A stretch of 35,573 nt of DNA from Nevskiales bacterium (GTDB lineage: Bacteria > Pseudomonadota > Gammaproteobacteria > Steroidobacterales > GCA-2729495), in assembly GCA_011526045.1 (NCBI GenBank), contig WYBE01000072.1, forward strand, positions 1 through 35,573. The letters are read 5' to 3'. The notes below the pieces were generated by a model, which was given only the letters and a program-made list of their open reading frames with translations, had not been told where the DNA came from and searched no databases. This document shows, piece after piece, positions 18,542-25,511 of the stretch. Each line of letters begins with the position of its first letter. The first letter of the stretch is position 1. Both the position numbers and the translations under genes were made by a program.

Positions 18542-18586
18542 GGGGGCGAGCAGCCTACACCAATCCGCCGCGGTGGCGCGGGCAGA

Positions 18587-20107
18587 TCAGGACTGCGGGA
18601 GCGGGCGGCCGAGGTCTTCGGCCACCAGTTCTCCAACCTGCCGGTCGATCAGGCTCCAGAACGGGTTGCTGCGCAGCCGGGTGAACGCGCCGAGCGCGAT
18701 GGTGGTCGCGCCATTCTCACCGCGCAGCAACCACGACCCGATACTCGGGTAGCCGTCGTGGCCGCTGCCGGGCAGGAACCCGTACATGGGGTCGTCCGGT
18801 GGAAACGGCAGCGCGACGTGGCCAAGCGAGACGATGCCTTCGGGCCAGGTCAGGCCGAGCGGCAGCACCAGGGCGCTGGTCGAGCCCGGCGCGTAGCGAT
18901 GCAGGGCGACGTCGCGGCTGTCGTGGCTGACGTTGGAGACGACCTCGAGGGTGTAGCCCGAGTGTGCCGAGATCGCCCGCTCGATCACCTGTCGCGCCCC
19001 GGGCCGCTGCAAACTGCTGAAGCCGCGAAAGCGATTGACATCGAACAGCACGAGCCGGTGGTGGCTCGCGGGCAATTGCGGCAATTGCCGATACAGAAGG
19101 TCTACCGTACCGGTGGCACCGACCGTGGCATCCACCGCCGATTGCCAGGTCACCACCGGCGGCAGGCGGGCGAGCCGGCCGTCGCCATGGGCCTCCTCGA
19201 GCTCGTGCTGCAGGACACGCGTGGCACGTTTCACCTGCCGCGAGGCATTGACCGGAAAGGAGTTGAACTTGTATGGATCGAATTCTGGCTGGACCGACTG
19301 CCAGCGCGCTTTCTGCAGCAGGGGCAACGGTACGACCGCAATGATGTCGATCACGTTGGCCAGCACGGCTACCGGTGTCACCTCGATGGCCGGCGAGACG
19401 AGCAGGATCCGGTCGGGCTGGAGCTCCTCGCGGTCGGCGAGTGCCTCCAGGGCGTAGGTCAACGCCAGCGTTGCGCCCGTGGAGTAGCCGCCGATGTAGA
19501 ACCGCTGCCCGGCCTCGTGATGCGCGGCGATGTCGGCCACGGCGAGTCGCATGGCCGCCACCCAGTCGCGGTAGCGCATCGCGGTCATCATCGAGGGCAG
19601 CGTGCCCATGCCCGGCAGGCGCAGTACCGTGACTTCGAAGCCGCGAGCGTAGAGCGACTCGGCCAGCGCCTTCATCGAGTATGGCGAATCGGTGAGCCCG
19701 TGCATCAGCAAGGCGTGGCCGGCCACGGCGGGCGGCGTCAGCCGGAAGGTTCGATTGAAGGGCGCGCCGGCCGCAAGCAGCTGCGGGCTGCCCTGCGCAT
19801 TGAAGCGGCTGTAGGTGAACGCTTCGCCCTGGCCGCTCCAGTCCGCCGAGACCTTGCGGGCCTCCTCGAAGAGGCGTGCTTCGAGATCGAGGTAGCCCGG
19901 AAAATCCAGGCCGCGGTCCATGATGGCGGAGAATTCGTCGTCGACCTTCTGCACATGCCAGGGCTGCAGGTCCGGCAGCATGGACACGGCGTAGATCGTG
20001 AAGCCGAGGACCAGCGCCACCAGGCTGCAGGCGAGCACGACGAGGAGTTGCCGACCGTGGTGCAGCAACCGGCGTGCACCAGCCCAGAGGAGATTGGCAG
20101 TACTCAT
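18587..20107 (-). CDS. Membrane-anchored alpha/beta hydrolase
   Basis: 506 residues with an N-terminal membrane segment (about 18-42) and an alpha/beta hydrolase fold. The oxyanion motif HGLTDSPYSM is at 136-145, the nucleophile elbow GYSTG holds S209, and the likely catalytic histidine is in GSGHDGY near the C-terminus. The fold resembles serine esterases, thioesterases and lysophospholipases; the substrate is unknown. It stands 45 bp upstream of the AsmA-like gene on the same strand, so both may serve the envelope. It is divergent from ychF. Confidence 0.85.
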   Translation of the reverse strand: MSTANLLWAGARRLLHHGRQLLVVLACSLVALVLGFTIYAVSMLPDLQPWHVQKVDDEFSAIMDRGLDFPGYLDLEARLFEEARKVSADWSGQGEAFTYSRFNAQGSPQLLAAGAPFNRTFRLTPPAVAGHALLMHGLTDSPYSMKALAESLYARGFEVTVLRLPGMGTLPSMMTAMRYRDWVAAMRLAVADIAAHHEAGQRFYIGGYSTGATLALTYALEALADREELQPDRILLVSPAIEVTPVAVLANVIDIIAVVPLPLLQKARWQSVQPEFDPYKFNSFPVNASRQVKRATRVLQHELEEAHGDGRLARLPPVVTWQSAVDATVGATGTVDLLYRQLPQLPASHHRLVLFDVNRFRGFSSLQRPGARQVIERAISAHSGYTLEVVSNVSHDSRDVALHRYAPGSTSALVLPLGLTWPEGIVSLGHVALPFPPDDPMYGFLPGSGHDGYPSIGSWLLRGENGATTIALGAFTRLRSNPFWSLIDRQVGELVAEDLGRPLPQS

Positions 20108-20147
20108 AGGTGGCCAAGCCTACACGGCTGCGGCGGATTCTGCGCCT

Positions 20148-20176
20148 TTGCATGGCCGCCGGGCTCCCGCTAGGAT
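20148..20176 (+). promoter_or_regulatory. Probable ychF promoter
   Basis: A -35 (TTGCAT, 20148-20153) and -10 (TAGGAT, 20171-20176) lie 17 bp apart, giving a start about 25 nt before the ychF ATG. Both boxes match four of six consensus bases. Confidence 0.4.
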
Positions 20177-20206
20177 GGCCGCCCTTTACCGAGGCCCGCC
20201 CCTGCC

Positions 20207-21298
20207 ATGCCCATCCGTTGCGGAATCGTCGGGCTGCCGAATGTCGGCAAGTCCACCTTGTTCAACGCCCTGACCGCGGCCGGCATCGCCGCCGAGAACT
20301 ACCCGTTCTGCACCATCGACCCGAACGTCGGCGTCGTCGCGGTGCCCGACCCGCGCCTGCAGCAGCTCGCCGCGATCGCCCGGCCGGAGAAGATCGTGCC
20401 CACGACGGTGGAGTTCGTCGATATCGCCGGCCTGGTGGAGGGCGCTTCGAAGGGCGAGGGGCTCGGCAACCAGTTCCTCGCCAATATCCGTGAGACCCAT
20501 GCCATTGCGCACGTGGTGCGTTGCTTCGAGAACCCGGACGTGGTGCACGTCGCCGGGCGCATCGACCCGGTACACGACATCGAAGTGATCGACACGGAGC
20601 TGCTGCTCGCCGACCTTGCCGCCGCGGAGAAGGCGCTGGAGCGTGCGGACCGGCAGGCCAGGGCGGGCAGGAAAGAAGATGCGGCACGGCGCGACGCGCT
20701 CGCGCGGCTGCGCGATCACCTCGGCGCGGGCCATCCCGCCCGTACTTTCAGCATGCCCGAGGAGCACCGCCCGGCAATGCAGGAGCTGTTCCTCCTCACC
20801 GCCAAGCCGGTGATGTACGTGGCCAACGTGGACGAGCGCGGCCTTGCCGGCAACGAGTTCGTCGAGCGCGTGCGCAAGCTCGCCGCGGGCGACGGCGCCG
20901 AGGTCGTGGTGGTGTGCGCTGCCATCGAGGCGGAGATCGCCCAGCTCGACGAGGCCGACAAGCAGGCCTTCCTCGACGACCTCGGACTCGAAGAGCCCGG
21001 CCTCGATCGCGTGATCCGCGCCGGCTATCGCCTGCTCGGCCTGCAAACCTTCTTCACCGCCGGCCCGAAGGAGGTGCGCGCCTGGACCGTACGCCGTGGC
21101 GCGAGCGCGCCGCAAGCCGCCGGCGAGATCCATACGGACTTCGAGAAAGGCTTCATCCGGGCCGAAGTGATCGCCTTCGACGACTATATAAAAGGAAAGG
21201 GCGAGCAGGGTGCGCGCGAAGCCGGGCGGCTGCGGCTCGAGGGCCGGGATTATGTCGTGCAGGAAGGCGACGTCATGCACTTCCGCTTCAACGTGTAG
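20207..21298 (+). CDS. ychF: Redox-regulated ribosome-associated ATPase YchF
   Basis: 363 residues, the family's standard length. The Obg-like GTPase-fold domain carries Walker [10 protein letters not shown] (9-17) and the switch region [20 protein letters not shown]. An alpha-helical insert and a C-terminal TGS domain ([28 protein letters not shown]) follow. YchF binds ribosomes and hydrolyses ATP rather than GTP, and acts in translation and stress control. It is normally next to pth in gammaproteobacteria but is separated here. Its stop codon lies inside a REP-like sequence. Confidence 0.96.
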   Translation: MPIRCGIVGLPNVGKSTLFNALTAAGIAAENYPFCTIDPNVGVVAVPDPRLQQLAAIARPEKIVPTTVEFVDIAGLVEGASKGEGLGNQFLANIRETHAIAHVVRCFENPDVVHVAGRIDPVHDIEVIDTELLLADLAAAEKALERADRQARAGRKEDAARRDALARLRDHLGAGHPARTFSMPEEHRPAMQELFLLTAKPVMYVANVDERGLAGNEFVERVRKLAAGDGAEVVVVCAAIEAEIAQLDEADKQAFLDDLGLEEPGLDRVIRAGYRLLGLQTFFTAGPKEVRAWTVRRGASAPQAAGEIHTDFEKGFIRAEVIAFDDYIKGKGEQGAREAGRLRLEGRDYVVQEGDVMHFRFNV

Positions 21299-21305
21299 GA
21301 GCGGC
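21294..21305 (+). repeat. REP fragment overlapping the ychF stop codon
   Basis: TGTAGGAGCGGC matches the conserved start of the REP units at 1433 and 1552; its TAG is the ychF stop. The following GC-rich bases no longer match the units, so it is a partial or diverged copy. Confidence 0.5.
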
Positions 21306-21361
21306 CTGCGCCAGGGCGCACGCGTGGCGCCGCCCGGGTGCCTGCGTTATGGTGGCCGTCG

Positions 21362-22030
21362 ATGTCCTACAGAACCGTTGTCATCTTCGGCGGCGACACG
21401 GATACCGGTTACCGCCTGACCCGCGGGGCGATTGCCTCCGGCTTCGGGGTGCTGTCGGTCATCATCGGGCCGCGCCCCTACGACTACATCCAGCGCGCCG
21501 GCGCCGAGACGGTGCGCTGCGATCCGACTGATCGCGCCGCGGTGGACCGCGTGTTCGCCGGCCGCGACGGCGGGGATCTCGCGGTCGTGTGCATCCTCGG
21601 CGGCACGCCGCAGCTCAACACCCAGGGCAACATCAACGTGATCGACGCCGCGGTCGCTGCGGGCGCCAGCCGGTTCGTGCTGACCACCTCCATCGGCTGC
21701 GGTGAGAGCGCGGTTGCGCTCGACCCGCTCGTCAAGGCCGTGGCGGGCCGCGCCATTCGCGCCAAGGAGTGGGCCGAGAACCACCTGCGTTCGACGGCTC
21801 TCGAATGGACGATCGTGCGCGCCGGCGGCACCACGCGCCGGCCCGGCACCGGCACCGCCATGCTCACGGACAGCGTCTGCGTCACCGGCTACATCACGCT
21901 CACCGACCTCGGCGACATGCTGCTGATGGCGCTCACCAGCCCGCGCACCGTGCGCCGTGCGCTTGCCGCCATCGACCGCGCCCGGGCCTTCAACCTGGAC
22001 GGTGCGCCGCTGCGGCCCGCGGAAGTGTAG
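21362..22030 (+). CDS. NAD(P)-binding Rossmann-fold protein (NmrA/atypical SDR-like)
   Basis: 222 residues. The N-terminal VVIFGGDTDTGYRLTRGAI is a dinucleotide-binding loop in which GGDTDTG replaces the usual GxTGxxG. RFVLTTSIGCGES, KEWAENHLRSTALEWTIVRAGG and the C-terminal layout match short NmrA-type proteins. The classical YxxxK is not evident, as is common in atypical members that act as redox sensors or assembly factors. An in-frame ATG 8 codons upstream (21338) is possible; the chosen ATG gives a normal Rossmann N-terminus. It lies 64 bp after ychF and 114 bp before the tRNA. Confidence 0.8.
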   Translation: MSYRTVVIFGGDTDTGYRLTRGAIASGFGVLSVIIGPRPYDYIQRAGAETVRCDPTDRAAVDRVFAGRDGGDLAVVCILGGTPQLNTQGNINVIDAAVAAGASRFVLTTSIGCGESAVALDPLVKAVAGRAIRAKEWAENHLRSTALEWTIVRAGGTTRRPGTGTAMLTDSVCVTGYITLTDLGDMLLMALTSPRTVRRALAAIDRARAFNLDGAPLRPAEV

Positions 22031-22048
22031 GTACCGCGCTACGGTTTC

Positions 22049-22077
22049 TTGACAGCCTGCGGGCCGGCCAAGACAAT
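22049..22077 (+). promoter_or_regulatory. tRNA promoter
   Basis: A perfect -35 (TTGACA, 22049-22054) and a -10 of GACAAT (22072-22077) with exact 17-bp spacing, followed by a G/C-rich discriminator typical of stable-RNA promoters. Transcription would start near 22084, about 60 nt before the tRNA. Confidence 0.6.
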
Positions 22078-22143
22078 GCGCGCCTCACCGGGGCCGATCG
22101 GCAACGATCCGCCGGCCGGTGCGCTCAGAGGTCTCCCTCGCGT

Positions 22144-22220
22144 GGTGATGTAGCTCAGCTGGTTAGAGCGCGGCACTCATAATGCTGAGGTCGGTGGTTC
22201 AAGTCCACCCATCACCACCA
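22144..22220 (+). tRNA. tRNA-Met(CAT), CCA encoded
   Basis: A full cloverleaf can be drawn. The acceptor stem is GGTGATG/CATCACC, the D arm GCTC...GAGC, the anticodon arm CGGCA-CTCATAA-TGCTG with anticodon CAT, and the T arm GGTGG-TTCAAGT-CCACC. Discriminator A and an encoded CCA follow. It is not an initiator type, because the first acceptor pair is G-C. CAT can also be tRNA-Ile2, read after lysidine modification, and I cannot decide this by eye. The 3' end is the probable integration site of the element that follows. Confidence 0.95.
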
Positions 22221-22226
22221 CCTAGA

Positions 22227-23339
22227 TCAAGCACTTGCCACAGGTTGTGGGGCAGAAATGCTCGACTCTGTGGGAGATTTGTGGGGATTTTCCCGCCGGA
22301 CCAAGCGCAGCGCCGGTTCCCGACGGATATCCACCACCTTCTCAGCCGCGTCTAATAGCCGCGAGATATCAGGTGCGGAGTAGTGATCGGTGATCCGCTG
22401 GTTTTTGTGTCCCAGCAGGTCCTGCCGATCCTCGAAGCTCACCCCGGCAGTCCGCAATCGGAATCCGAAGGTGTGCTTCAGATCGTGTACCCGCACGTCT
22501 GGCAGTCCCGCAGCCTTCCTCGCCCGCTTCCACGCGCTGTTGTACATCCTCGTGACGGGCTGGCCCCGGAAGGTAAACACCCTGTCGGAGTGCTGCCCGC
22601 GCACGGACTGGATGACAGACCACGCGACGGAGTTGCAGACGACCAGCCGGTCGCGCTTGTTTTTCACGTAACCGGCCGGTATCAGGAACGCCCGCTCACC
22701 CTTGATCTCCCACTCCCAGAGGAGGCTCACAACCTCGTGGTCGCGCATGCCGGTGTTCACCTTGAACAAAGCCATCTCGGCAAGGTGCTTCGGTAACGCG
22801 GCCAGAAGTTGCTGCTGCTCTTCGAGCGTGAGGGGGTAGGGTTTGCGGGCATCGTAGGGTCTCAGCTGAATCAGGGGCGGTGTAGTCAGCCATGGCAGAC
22901 CGTTCTCATCCCGCCAGAGACGGGCAGCGAGATTCAGGACGCGGCGGACCGCGGCCAGATCACGATTGACCGTGCCCTGACTTCGGCCCGCAGCTCGACG
23001 GGAATCAACGAATGACTGCAACGTTCCCATATGCACCTGAGACAACAGCAGGTGGCCGACGTGAGGCATAACCAGCTTCAGTGCCTGAACATCACGGTTG
23101 ATGGACCGCTTGTGTTGATGCTCAAGCACATACCGAGCTGCCGCCTCCTCGAATCGACGCGGTCGCGCTACTCCGTAGATGGCACTTTGTCGGACTTGCT
23201 CGATGCGGTGAGCGAGGTACCGCTCCGCCTCGTCGAGCTTATCTGTTCCAGTGCTCTCTCGAATTCGCTGCCCGCAGACGATCTTTTCGATCCACCATGT
23301 TCGGCCCCGCTTGAGGAGGCCGGGTGGCTTCTTAGCCAT
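22227..23339 (-). CDS. Tyrosine site-specific integrase
   Basis: 370 residues. The N-terminal arm-binding domain is followed by a SAM-like core-binding domain (about 60-150) and the catalytic domain. Catalytic positions are R199 (NTGMRDHEV), the beta-hairpin lysine in VKNKRD (226-228), H285, H311 (LLGHKN) and Y320 (DHYSAP). The second arginine of the HxxR box is lysine (HDLKHT, K288), a variant that occurs in some phage-type integrases. It should integrate the element at the adjacent tRNA. The C-terminal 45 residues are Pro/Ser-rich. Its first 172 nt overlap the upstream excisionase-like gene in another frame. Confidence 0.93.
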   Translation of the reverse strand: MAKKPPGLLKRGRTWWIEKIVCGQRIRESTGTDKLDEAERYLAHRIEQVRQSAIYGVARPRRFEEAAARYVLEHQHKRSINRDVQALKLVMPHVGHLLLSQVHMGTLQSFVDSRRAAGRSQGTVNRDLAAVRRVLNLAARLWRDENGLPWLTTPPLIQLRPYDARKPYPLTLEEQQQLLAALPKHLAEMALFKVNTGMRDHEVVSLLWEWEIKGERAFLIPAGYVKNKRDRLVVCNSVAWSVIQSVRGQHSDRVFTFRGQPVTRMYNSAWKRARKAAGLPDVRVHDLKHTFGFRLRTAGVSFEDRQDLLGHKNQRITDHYSAPDISRLLDAAEKVVDIRREPALRLVRRENPHKSPTESSISAPQPVASA

Positions 23340-23569
23340 GATCCCTCCTTCCGAGCGGGGCGCCCGTTGGCCTCCTTATAATGGGTGGCCCACTCGTCCA
23401 ACTCAAGTCGGTCGAAGGCAATTCCCTGGCGGCCGATCGGAATCTCGGTGAGGAAGGGGCGGACCTCGGCGTTAAATCGGTTTCGGTCCATACCGAGGTA
23501 GCCGGGGGCGTCGCGCAGGCGCAGGTAACGGGGTATGACATGAAACGCCTTTTCCGTCGATTCGCACAT
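23168..23569 (-). CDS. Excisionase-like small DNA-binding protein
   Basis: 133 residues from the ATG chosen (MCESTEKAF). The core IPRYLRLRDAPGYLGMDRN, EVRPFLTEIPIGRQGIAFDR and LDEWATHYKEANGRP is the helix-turn-helix/winged fold of small proteins encoded just upstream of phage integrases (Xis/AlpA-like). It likely directs excision or controls int. The reading frame stays open 172 nt into the integrase gene and ends with SEFERALEQISS, which resembles the tail of its homologues, so the overlap seems genuine. No strong Shine-Dalgarno is visible; the start could be further upstream. Confidence 0.7.
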   Translation of the reverse strand: MCESTEKAFHVIPRYLRLRDAPGYLGMDRNRFNAEVRPFLTEIPIGRQGIAFDRLELDEWATHYKEANGRPARKEGSWLRSHPASSSGAEHGGSKRSSAGSEFERALEQISSTRRSGTSLTASSKSDKVPSTE

Positions 23570-23636
23570 CGGGGCTACCGGCCTGGTTCTGGGCATTAAC
23601 GACGATGCAATTCTTGATGAGATGCGGGGTGAATTC

Positions 23637-23674
23637 TGCCAACTGGCAAATTTCCCTCGTCGCTGGCAACTGGG
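23637..23674 (+). promoter_or_regulatory. Operator-like palindrome between divergent xis/int and regulator genes
   Basis: TGCCAACTGGCA (23637-23648) is a symmetric TGCCA/TGGCA site. A further TGGCA half-site begins at 23664, exactly 20 bp (two helical turns) from the same half of the first site. The location, between the start of the leftward xis-int genes and the rightward gene at 23682, suits joint control of both. Identical sites recur at 24663. Confidence 0.6.
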
Positions 23675-23681
23675 AGGGGTT

Positions 23682-24614
23682 ATGACAGAGTTACCCGACA
23701 AAGATCTCTATGGGATAGAAGAGTGCGCGAAGGAATGGAAATGCACGCCCGACGACATACTTGAGTACTTCCGTATGGGAAGAATTGTTCCAGCGTTTCC
23801 TATTACCGGCCGGATAGATGTCTCGGCGTGGCAGGAGGATTCTGAACAGGACGAGCACGCCGACCTAAGTACCGGCGAGGACAAATTGCCGGAAGAGGAA
23901 ATTGGCTATGCTCCTGACGGCTGGTCAAGAAACGGTGCTCAAGAGGAGGGAAGAAGTCCGTCTAGTAGCGAAAGTTCGTCTCGGCACCGGCATCCAGGGC
24001 CGCAGTTCGTCGACGGCGGAAAGATCGATTGCTCGGGTTTGTCGTTTGTTGGCCGAACTTCTATAGGCCCCGGTTGGATGTACCTGCCGTACTTTCAGAA
24101 ATCTCCCCAGTATGTCGATGAGAACGGTCGCCATTGCGTGCGGCTGGAGGACTTGATCCTCTACCGCTCACGTTCGTCCGGCAAACTTAGGCTCCCGGAA
24201 AGATGGTATTTCCCGATTGTCGAGCCAGGTACAGGTGCATGGATTCCGGTCATGGACCTCAAGATATCTAGCGAGGAGCGTTCCCAATTCAATGCATTAC
24301 GGACGGCACAGAGCACGCCAATTAATGCCAGGGAACGCGAATCGCTGCTTCGCACTATCGCAATTCTCGCGAGACTGCTGGTGCTATCCGTTAAAGAGGA
24401 GGTTAGGACGGACCTGCGACGACAAGTCCCTGCTAGCGTGCGCGAAAAGAATTTCCCCCTTGGCACTATTGAAAAACCGAATCAGAGCGCGATAGCCGCC
24501 CTCATTCGTGAGCACATAAGCAAGTTTGGCCTAGCTGAAGCGGGCCTGTCGCAAGCTGCCCTTCGCCAGCGACTGAGCGAAGGTATTGAGGCCATCAGCG
24601 AAACCAAGAATTGA
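23682..24614 (+). CDS. Putative element regulator with N-terminal helix-turn-helix
   Basis: 310 residues from an ATG with a GGAGGGG site just upstream; a longer in-frame start at 23622 would run through the operator and is unlikely. The N-terminus (LYGIEECAKEWKCTPDDILEYFRMGRIVPAF) looks like a MerR/excisionase-type helix-turn-helix. An acidic, Ser-rich linker covers about residues 50-110. The C-terminal part (RERESLLRTIAILARLL ... IAALIREHISKFGL ... QAALRQRLSEGIEAI) resembles a domain common in unnamed proteins of gammaproteobacterial integrative elements. Its gene sits between two clusters of the same palindrome, so it may bind them. Function is inferred, not recognised. Confidence 0.65.
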   Translation: MTELPDKDLYGIEECAKEWKCTPDDILEYFRMGRIVPAFPITGRIDVSAWQEDSEQDEHADLSTGEDKLPEEEIGYAPDGWSRNGAQEEGRSPSSSESSSRHRHPGPQFVDGGKIDCSGLSFVGRTSIGPGWMYLPYFQKSPQYVDENGRHCVRLEDLILYRSRSSGKLRLPERWYFPIVEPGTGAWIPVMDLKISSEERSQFNALRTAQSTPINARERESLLRTIAILARLLVLSVKEEVRTDLRRQVPASVREKNFPLGTIEKPNQSAIAALIREHISKFGLAEAGLSQAALRQRLSEGIEAISETKN

Positions 24615-24642
24615 TCCGGGCAGCTTAGGAGACAGCTCTATT

Positions 24643-24674
24643 TGCCAGTGGCAGCATATTTCTGCCAACTGGCA
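24643..24674 (+). promoter_or_regulatory. Pair of operator-like palindromes
   Basis: TGCCAGTGGCA (24643-24653) and TGCCAACTGGCA (24663-24674) have centres about 20.5 bp apart, so a bound protein pair would lie on the same face of the helix. Between them is CATATT (24655-24660), a possible -10 box, about 95 bp before the ATG of the next gene. This is the layout of a repressed promoter. Confidence 0.65.
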
Positions 24675-24755
24675 GTAATCTCACCTCTTTTCGGCCAAGT
24701 TTCCTCCCCTGCGACGCGGGATGGTCCTGCGGAACAGTCACAAGAGGAAACGAAA

Positions 24756-25511
24756 ATGGCCGACGTCGAGAAAAGCAAATCTACACCCCCCCGTGCACCT
24801 GTGGCGCCGGAGGCTGCCCCGGCAGTACCCGATTCAGCCGCCCCTACCAGTAGTGCCCGCCGTGAAACGCAGACTGAACTGCCGATCGCGAAGGACGCCG
24901 CAGCCGCATCAGATAAGGGGGGCGACCTTCCTACTCCTGAGAGCGTTGACCCTCCGCTGGTCGCCGGCGTCGACATTGACGCGCTCCGCCTGTCACAGAA
25001 TTTCCGCGAACAGATCGGTGTGACGAAGGCGCTGGGTCGGGTTCCGGTGCGGCGCCCGACTCGCCAGGAGTTTGTCCGGGTGCGCGACGACGACTCCTAC
25101 CGCATGGACACCGCGCTTCTCGAACTGAAAGACGAGAACGAGTACTACTTGCTGACCCCCGATGTGCGTGAAGCCATGCCCGGTGAGTGGTTTCCCGCGC
25201 GGCTCGTGACGGCCATTAACCGCCAGGGAGTCGTCTTTCTCTGGCCTCTGAAACTGGCCGGCTCCGACGGGCAGACCAACAGCTGGTACGACACCGCCAT
25301 CGAGGCGGCCGAACTGGCGACGAAGAAGTGGGTAAAGGTCGTCGCGGACAAGTCCCTGGGCGGCTACCAGACCTATATCGCCAACGGCAACCTCTCCGAG
25401 CCGGAGTGGCCCGAGCACAAGTTCGAACGCCTCCTCGAAGTGGCGTTCCGGGACCGGATCGTGCGCAGCATGGATCATCCGGTCATCCGCCGTCTGCTCG
25501 GCGATGAGTGA
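24756..25511 (+). CDS. Conserved integrative-element protein upstream of the DNA polymerase
   Basis: 251 residues; the ATG is preceded by AAGAGGAAA. The first 80 residues are Pro/Ala/Ser-rich and probably disordered. The rest is a globular domain beginning FREQIGVTKALGRVPVRRP, with conserved-looking ELKDENEYYLL, GEWFPARLVTAINRQGVVFLWP and EPEWPEHKFERLLEVAFRDR segments. I know this type of protein as a companion encoded just before DNA polymerase I-like genes in bacterial mobile elements. No enzymatic motif is visible. The stop overlaps the polymerase start, so the two are translationally coupled; a polymerase accessory factor is a reasonable guess. Confidence 0.65.
   Translation: MADVEKSKSTPPRAPVAPEAAPAVPDSAAPTSSARRETQTELPIAKDAAAASDKGGDLPTPESVDPPLVAGVDIDALRLSQNFREQIGVTKALGRVPVRRPTRQEFVRVRDDDSYRMDTALLELKDENEYYLLTPDVREAMPGEWFPARLVTAINRQGVVFLWPLKLAGSDGQTNSWYDTAIEAAELATKKWVKVVADKSLGGYQTYIANGNLSEPEWPEHKFERLLEVAFRDRIVRSMDHPVIRRLLGDE

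Noticed and set aside
15074..18752. Long open frames on the plus strand opposite the AsmA-like gene
   Set aside because: They are low-complexity Arg/Ser/Ala-rich frames created by the antisense of a GC-rich gene; the minus-strand protein has a clear AsmA pattern.
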